A stretch of DNA of 12,048 bases from Botryococcus braunii (taxonomy: Eukaryota; Chlorophyta; Trebouxiophyceae). The stretch covers positions 1 to 12,048 of the forward strand of contig MVGU01002054.1 of NCBI GenBank assembly GCA_002005505.1, in the 5' to 3' direction. Within the stretch, counting starts at the first letter, position 1. Every line of letters starts with the position of its first letter. The notes under the pieces are model-generated. The model was not told where the DNA came from. It did not search any database and saw only the letters and a program-made list of their open reading frames with translations. Positions 8,689-12,048 of the stretch are shown here, in pieces. The position numbers and the translations under genes are program-made.

Positions 8689-8853
8689 TGGCTGGTCATG
8701 GATGGAATAATCCTTTACTTCCCATCAAAGGATCTCACCGTCCCAAGTGGCGCCGTCATCCCAGGCTACCACGACTCCGCTTGGGACGCCATAGAGGGCT
8801 GTTTTCACGCTGCTCTGGTTTGCCGGCGGCAGCGGCGTCCGCGGCAGCTGCCA
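8689..8853 (+). CDS. candidate internal exon, function unknown
   Basis: A 24-base pyrimidine-rich stretch ends in CCCTAG at 8688, a good splice-acceptor shape. The open frame begins directly after it (WLVMDGIILYFPS...) and continues as balanced sequence including VPSGAVIPGYHDSAWDAIEG and CFHAAL. CCA|GTGAGA at 8851-8859 is a fair donor. The interval is exactly 165 bases (55 codons, phase 0). Without splicing the frame ends at a TGA at 8887-8889. The amino-acid make-up looks like real protein in the first 43 codons, then turns Arg/Gln-rich over a GGC-repeat-like stretch. I do not recognise a family and see no partner exon nearby. It may be an exon, a decayed gene piece or chance. Confidence 0.28.
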
Positions 8854-8939
8854 GTGAGAGGGGGCCGCCTGGTTTCCAGCCATCCCTGAATCCCGTCACT
8901 CTCGCCATACTCAACATTGGCTATAATTGTTTCTTATAA

Positions 8940-9274
8940 CTCGTGACAATCGCCACGTTACGTCACCGTCAACCGTTTCGTTGGTCAAGCGCGACACATG
9001 TCACGTTGCAGTAAGCTAGCAATGTATACATATGTTTTAACCGTGTCTTCAGTAATGCTTTGCACTGTCCAAATCCGGGACACATCGTCACATTGCCTGC
9101 CAATAGTCTGAACGGTTTCTTTAATCATCCGTGATCACGTCAAGAAATCCGTCACATTGCGTTACAGTGGTCTCAATGTAGGAGCCCGTGCAGAAGGACT
9201 GAAGACGTCCGTGTCGTCCACGGCAACATGGATCCACAGGCGGGAGTTCACACATGGCTTTCAGTAAGCTGTTC
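8940..9274. other. unique sequence with a weak recurring GTCACRTTGC motif
   Basis: GTCACGTTGC at 9000-9009 and GTCACATTGC at 9087-9096 and 9151-9160 recur with loosely similar flanks (GACACAT before the first two, AATGTA after the first and third). Spacings of 87 and 64 suggest a very diverged tandem repeat. No gene is seen here. Confidence 0.35.
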
Positions 9275-9394
9275 AGAGGGCGTTCGCAATTCCGAGCATG
9301 CTGAGTTGCCGCTCGTACGAACACTCGCGGTGTTCGTTTTTCGTAATGCATGCACCGCAAGTACTCGTTCCGAGCACAAGTGCTGATGCCCTCT
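9275..9394 (-). mobile_element. foldback/MITE-like element, copy 1
   Basis: A 120-bp element is bounded by AGAGGGCGTTCGCA on the left and TGATGCCCTCT on the right, imperfect terminal inverted repeats. It shares a 26-bp block (9311-9336) exactly with the reverse complement of copy 2 (9711-9736) and matches it in order along its whole length. Inside is an 8-bp hairpin (ACGAACAC, 5-base loop, GTGTTCGT) at 9317-9337. There is no coding capacity, so it would be a non-autonomous DNA element. The right flank is TAA. A TAA-type target duplication, as in PIF/Harbinger elements, is possible, but the left flank (TCA) does not match exactly. Orientation is given relative to copy 2. Confidence 0.75.
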
Positions 9395-9620
9395 AATGGT
9401 GAAAAATAGTGAGGCGCCTTTCATGACTGAGGAGCATTCGAAAAGCATGGCAAGGAGCCTCATGCTGCCCAAGCTGGTATCTGTGGATCTGACCGAAGGT
9501 TTTGGTACTTAGCTTGGATGCTAATATACAGAGGAAAGGGGCAAGGCGCTCAGGAGCAATGTGCTGCTGGAGTAAGGGTTATTCTATTTGAAACGGTAAC
9601 CGAAGTTGTTTGTCTCCACA
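9395..9620. other. spacer between inverted elements
   Basis: About 226 bases of ordinary sequence between the two inverted foldback copies. No open frame with any recognised motif. If the two copies paired, this would be the loop. Confidence 0.5.
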
Positions 9621-10676
9621 GAGAAGAAAATGCTAACAGGTACTACTCTGGAAGAGGGCATCCGCAGTTCTGCTCGAGACAAGTACTCGCAGTGCTCGCA
9701 GTACAGAAATCGAACACCGCGAGTGTTCGTACGAGCAGCAATGCCACGTGATCAAAATTGCACGAGCATGAGTGCGGATGCCCTTTAAGCACAACTATGC
9801 AGTAACCCAGGCATACCACATGCAACTACTCGAGAGAAATGCCCAGCAAGTACCGCTATGTAGTACACCAAGCGGTACCGCATGCTACTACCCGAGAGAG
9901 ATAGCAGCAAATGCCACTACGCAGTACCCCAGGCATACCACATGCTACTGTGAGAGATATCAGCAAGCTCCCATTTGTAGTACCCAAGGCGGTACTGCAT
10001 GCTACTACCCAAGGGAGATACCAGCAAGTACTCGTAAGCAGTACCCCAGGCGGTATCGCATGCTTCAACCCAAGAGATCTGCAATCAGGTACCACTGTAC
10101 AGGACCCCAGACATACCACATGGTACCACCGGAGAGAGAAGCCAGCAAGTACCGCTATGCAGTACGTCCAAGCGGTACTGCATGCTACTACCCGAGAGAG
10201 GGGGCAGAAGGTACCACTATGCAATACTCAAGGCATACCACATGGTACCACCCGAGAGTGATAACAGCGAGTACTCGTATGCAGTCTCCCAGGCGGTACC
10301 GCATGCTATTACCCGAGAGATGTGCAAGCAAATACCACTGTGCAGGACCCCAGGCATATCACATGGCGACTATCCGATAGAGAAACCAGCAGGTATTGCT
10401 ATGCAGTACACCAAGCGGTACCACATGCTACTACCCGAATCAGTGGTAGCAGGTACCACATGTAACTACCCGAGAGATACCAGCAAGTACCCCATGCCGC
10501 ACCGCACGCTACTCTCGAGAGATTTGCAAGCAGGTACCATTATGCAGTACCCCAGGCATTCCACATGCTACTTTCCGAGAGAGAGACACCAGCGTTCTGG
10601 TATGCAATACCGTAGACATTATCCCGTGCTCTACCCCAATGCAGTACCCCAGGGGGTACCGGATGCTACTACCTAA
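9621..10676. repeat. ~61-bp minisatellite with 243-bp four-unit higher-order repeat
   Basis: The unit resembles CCAGCAAGTACCACTATGCA followed by GTACCCCAGGC, then CATACCACATG or GGTACCGCATG, then CTACTACCCGAGAGAGA. Anchoring on CATG gives starts at 9819, 9881, 9941, 9998, 10059, 10119, 10181, 10241, 10302, 10362, 10424, 10459, 10505, 10564, 10625 and 10662. Early spacings cycle near 61, 60, 62, 60. Units 5-8 recur as units 9-11 at exactly 243 bp. Later units at 10459, 10505 and 10662 are shortened. Element copy 2 interrupts the first unit, whose left stub is about 9621-9652. Frames stay open because the unit is poor in stop triplets; three plus frames and a minus frame are open together, so coding is not supported. 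Confidence 0.9.
9653..9786 (+). mobile_element. foldback/MITE-like element, copy 2
   Basis: A 134-bp element whose ends are AGAGGGCATCCGCA and TGCGGATGCCCTTT; the 11-bp core GGGCATCCGCA is perfectly inverted. Similarity continues inward through a TGCTCG motif in both arms, so the terminal repeat is about 22 bp with a few mismatches. A central hairpin (CGAACAC, 5-base loop, GTGTTCG) sits at 9711-9729. It is better preserved at its ends than copy 1. It is flanked on both sides by sequence resembling the 61-bp array unit, implying insertion into that array. The right flank is TAA and the left is GAA. Short peptide similarity between frames in the two copies is only a by-product of the DNA match. 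Confidence 0.8.
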
Positions 10677-10850
10677 GTCCTTTTGGTACAGGCAGATGGT
10701 GACTGCATCGGCAAATATGTGTTTACCCGAAAACATACTCCGATGCCGACGACTTGTACGGGGTGTTACATTACCTACTATCAAATGGCACCCTCGTGGG
10801 CGCGTTACACTAGACGAATCGAATCGCGCGATTCTGGCGTGAACACAGCC
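10677..10850. other. non-repeat interruption of the 61-bp array, with hairpin and palindrome
   Basis: About 174 bases unrelated to the array unit. GCATCGG at 10705-10711 pairs with CCGATGC at 10740-10746, enclosing a second stem (ATGTGTTT against AAAACAT) with an ACCCG loop. A perfect 14-bp palindrome GAATCGCGCGATTC lies at 10821-10834. It could be an inserted element or original sequence between two array segments. No open frame of note. Confidence 0.6.
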
Positions 10851-11170
10851 CATGAGAGATATCAGCAGGTACCAATATGTAACACATGCTACTACCCAAG
10901 AGAAGCGCAAATAGGTACCCCTATGCAGTACCCCAGACAGTACCCCGTGCTGCCACCTGAGCGACGTGCCAGCATGAATACCGCTATGCAGGTATGTACC
11001 ACTATGCAGAACCAAAGACAATACCGCCATACTTCAACCGGAAGAGATGCCAACATGAAGCACAATGGAGTGTCTCCAGACAGACCCACATACTTCTAAC
11101 CGAGAGATATGCCAGCAGGCACCACTATGCAGTACATCTGACAGTGCAGTGTACGTACAACACACCCCTT
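10851..11170. repeat. degenerate right part of the 61-bp array
   Basis: Recognisable units continue with anchors near 10885, 10946, 11028 and 11089 (spacings 61, 82, 61), after which similarity fades by about 11170 into isolated CTATGCAGTAC and GCAGCAA strings. The 82-bp step holds a local duplication (GCTATGCAGG and ACTATGCAGA) near 10983-11010. Divergence is clearly higher than in 9787-10440, as expected at an array edge. Confidence 0.75.
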
Positions 11171-11527
11171 CCTGAGGGGTTTGTCTGCAGCAACCCCAAT
11201 GCAGGATCCCAGACACATGGCAGCAAATTTTATCTCTTTGACCAGAAGGGGACTAAATGCATCTGGCCTCGAGTCTCTTGCATGTACCTGCTAGACTGTG
11301 TATGTAATCTTACTCGCTACGATGCTAGAACTCTTGTAACCGACCAACTTGAGGGAGTTCCCTACTGATCAAGATTGAGACTGAAGTGGCACGTGCTTGG
11401 CATGTGTAGCCGCACATATCTGCCGGCTCCCAAGCATCGGATCTGCCTGCAATCTGACCATCTAGCTGTCCTGTCTCAACTTTCCTGCTGTTGATGACCA
11501 TGAGGCCTACCTAAAGAGCACTGGAAG
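11171..11527. other. unique sequence between arrays, no gene recognised
   Basis: Ordinary sequence. A plus frame ending at 11368 (124 codons, beginning inside the degenerate array) has no recognised motif. No RNA gene or regulatory site is identifiable. Confidence 0.5.
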
Positions 11528-11632
11528 ACGAACTTCCATCAGGAATTTGAAGAGGAACTTGGGAGGAACTTCCTGAAGAAAACTAAAGTGGACCTTGAGG
11601 AGGACCTTTAGAAAAGGGACTTCATGAACATT
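11528..11632. repeat. degenerate 12-13-bp minisatellite
   Basis: Variants of GAACTTGAGGAG recur about seven times (GAACTTCCATCAG, GAATTTGAAGAG, GAACTTGGGAG, GAACTTCCTGAAG, GACCTTGAGGAG, GACCTTTAG, GACTTCATG), with lengths of 11 to 14 bases apart from one gap of about 10 extra bases. A C14 run follows at 11637-11650. Confidence 0.6.
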
Positions 11633-11636
11633 CCCT

Positions 11637-11650
11637 CCCCCCCCCCCCCC
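11637..11650. repeat. C14 homopolymer
   Basis: Fourteen uninterrupted C bases lie between the 12-bp and 15-bp minisatellites. Assembly length errors are common at such runs. Confidence 0.9.
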
Positions 11651-11699
11651 TGGAACAATCCCAACCATATTCGTCACCAGCGTCAATGCTAGCAGTGGC

Positions 11700-12008
11700 A
11701 GGCTGGCTAGTGAGAGGCTAACTGGTGAAATGCGAACTGGTGAGAGGCAAACTAGTGGGGCATACTAGTTGGGGGCATGCTAATGGGGCTAACAGGTGAG
11801 GCTACCTAGTGAGAGGCTAACTCAGAGAGGCTAATAAGTGACAGGCTAACCAGTGGGAGGCTGACTAATGGAAGTCTAATGGTGGGAGGCTAACCGTTGG
11901 AGGCTGACTAATGAAGGCCTAACTAGTGGGAGGCTAGTCAGCGAGAGGCTGGCTGATACATATGGCAGCCAATCTAGTGGAAGGCTGGCCTGGTGAGATG
12001 CTGGCGGA
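11700..12008. repeat. 15-bp minisatellite, about 20 units
   Basis: The consensus is GGCTAACTAGTGAGA. Units at the left (GGCTGGCTAGTGAGA, GGCTAACTGGTGAAA) and right (GCCTAACTAGTGGGA, GGCTAGTCAGCGAGA) are nearly all 15 bases, with some of 11-14. One unit near 11946-11980 carries about 20 extra bases (ATACATATGGCAGCC). TAA or TAG in the unit closes two plus frames, so it is not a coding repeat on this strand. The array ends about 40 bases before the window edge. Confidence 0.88.
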
Positions 12009-12048
12009 TCGGAAAATTCGTGACTACGCCCCTAGCATAGTGGTACTA

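Noticed and set aside
9606..9788. Short peptide shared with a minus frame near 9248-9472 (NTASVRTS-like)
   Set aside because: The shared peptide comes from the two inverted DNA element copies, not from related genes.
9787..11150. CRISPR-like array
   Set aside because: Units are contiguous diverged tandem copies without unique spacers between constant repeats, in a eukaryote-like context.

Overview
This window looks like non-coding nuclear DNA of a eukaryote. It has no bacterial-style gene packing, no operons and no Shine-Dalgarno-led genes. It carries very long dinucleotide microsatellites, several minisatellite families, a small inverted-repeat transposon-like element and one decayed protein-domain relic. 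The species cannot be fixed from sequence alone. The best-recognised relic resembles a jacalin-related lectin domain, a fold common in land plants and their algal relatives, so a streptophyte or alga is a reasonable but unproven guess; jacalin folds also occur in animals and fungi.

Layout from left to right. 1-245 is compound (GA)/(TA)/(TG)/(GGGA) simple repeat. 246-2265 is mostly unique sequence with a (TCC) tract and a C/T tract. 2266-2887 is a 0.6-kb compound GA/GT/GC microsatellite with one internally duplicated module. 3227-3548 is a C/CT/GT microsatellite. 3576-4045 holds about four diverged copies of a ~107-bp tandem repeat. 4505-5095 (minus strand) holds a frameshifted jacalin-like lectin relic followed by a Pro/Ser/Thr-rich segment with a 13-residue repeat. 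5096-6668 is unique sequence with small duplications. 6669-7084 is a CA/GA/GT/GA compound repeat with self-complementary arms. 7652-7960 is an almost pure purine strand. 8689-8853 is a possible single exon of unknown function. 9275-9394 and 9653-9786 are two inverted copies of a ~120-134-bp foldback (MITE-like) element. 9621-11150 is a ~61-bp minisatellite whose monomers form a four-unit higher-order repeat of exactly 243 bp. 11528-11632 and 11700-12008 are 12- to 15-bp minisatellites.

Roughly a third of the window is tandem repeat. No intact, confidently identified gene is present. Most open reading frames are artefacts of low-complexity sequence: runs of Ser-Leu, Arg-Glu, Cys-Val and Thr-His are simply CT, GA, GT and CA repeats read as protein.

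The most interesting structure is the right-hand part. A foldback element appears to have inserted into the first unit of the 61-bp array. The array shows satellite-like higher-order organisation, dated deletions between short direct repeats, and an unrelated hairpin-bearing interruption.
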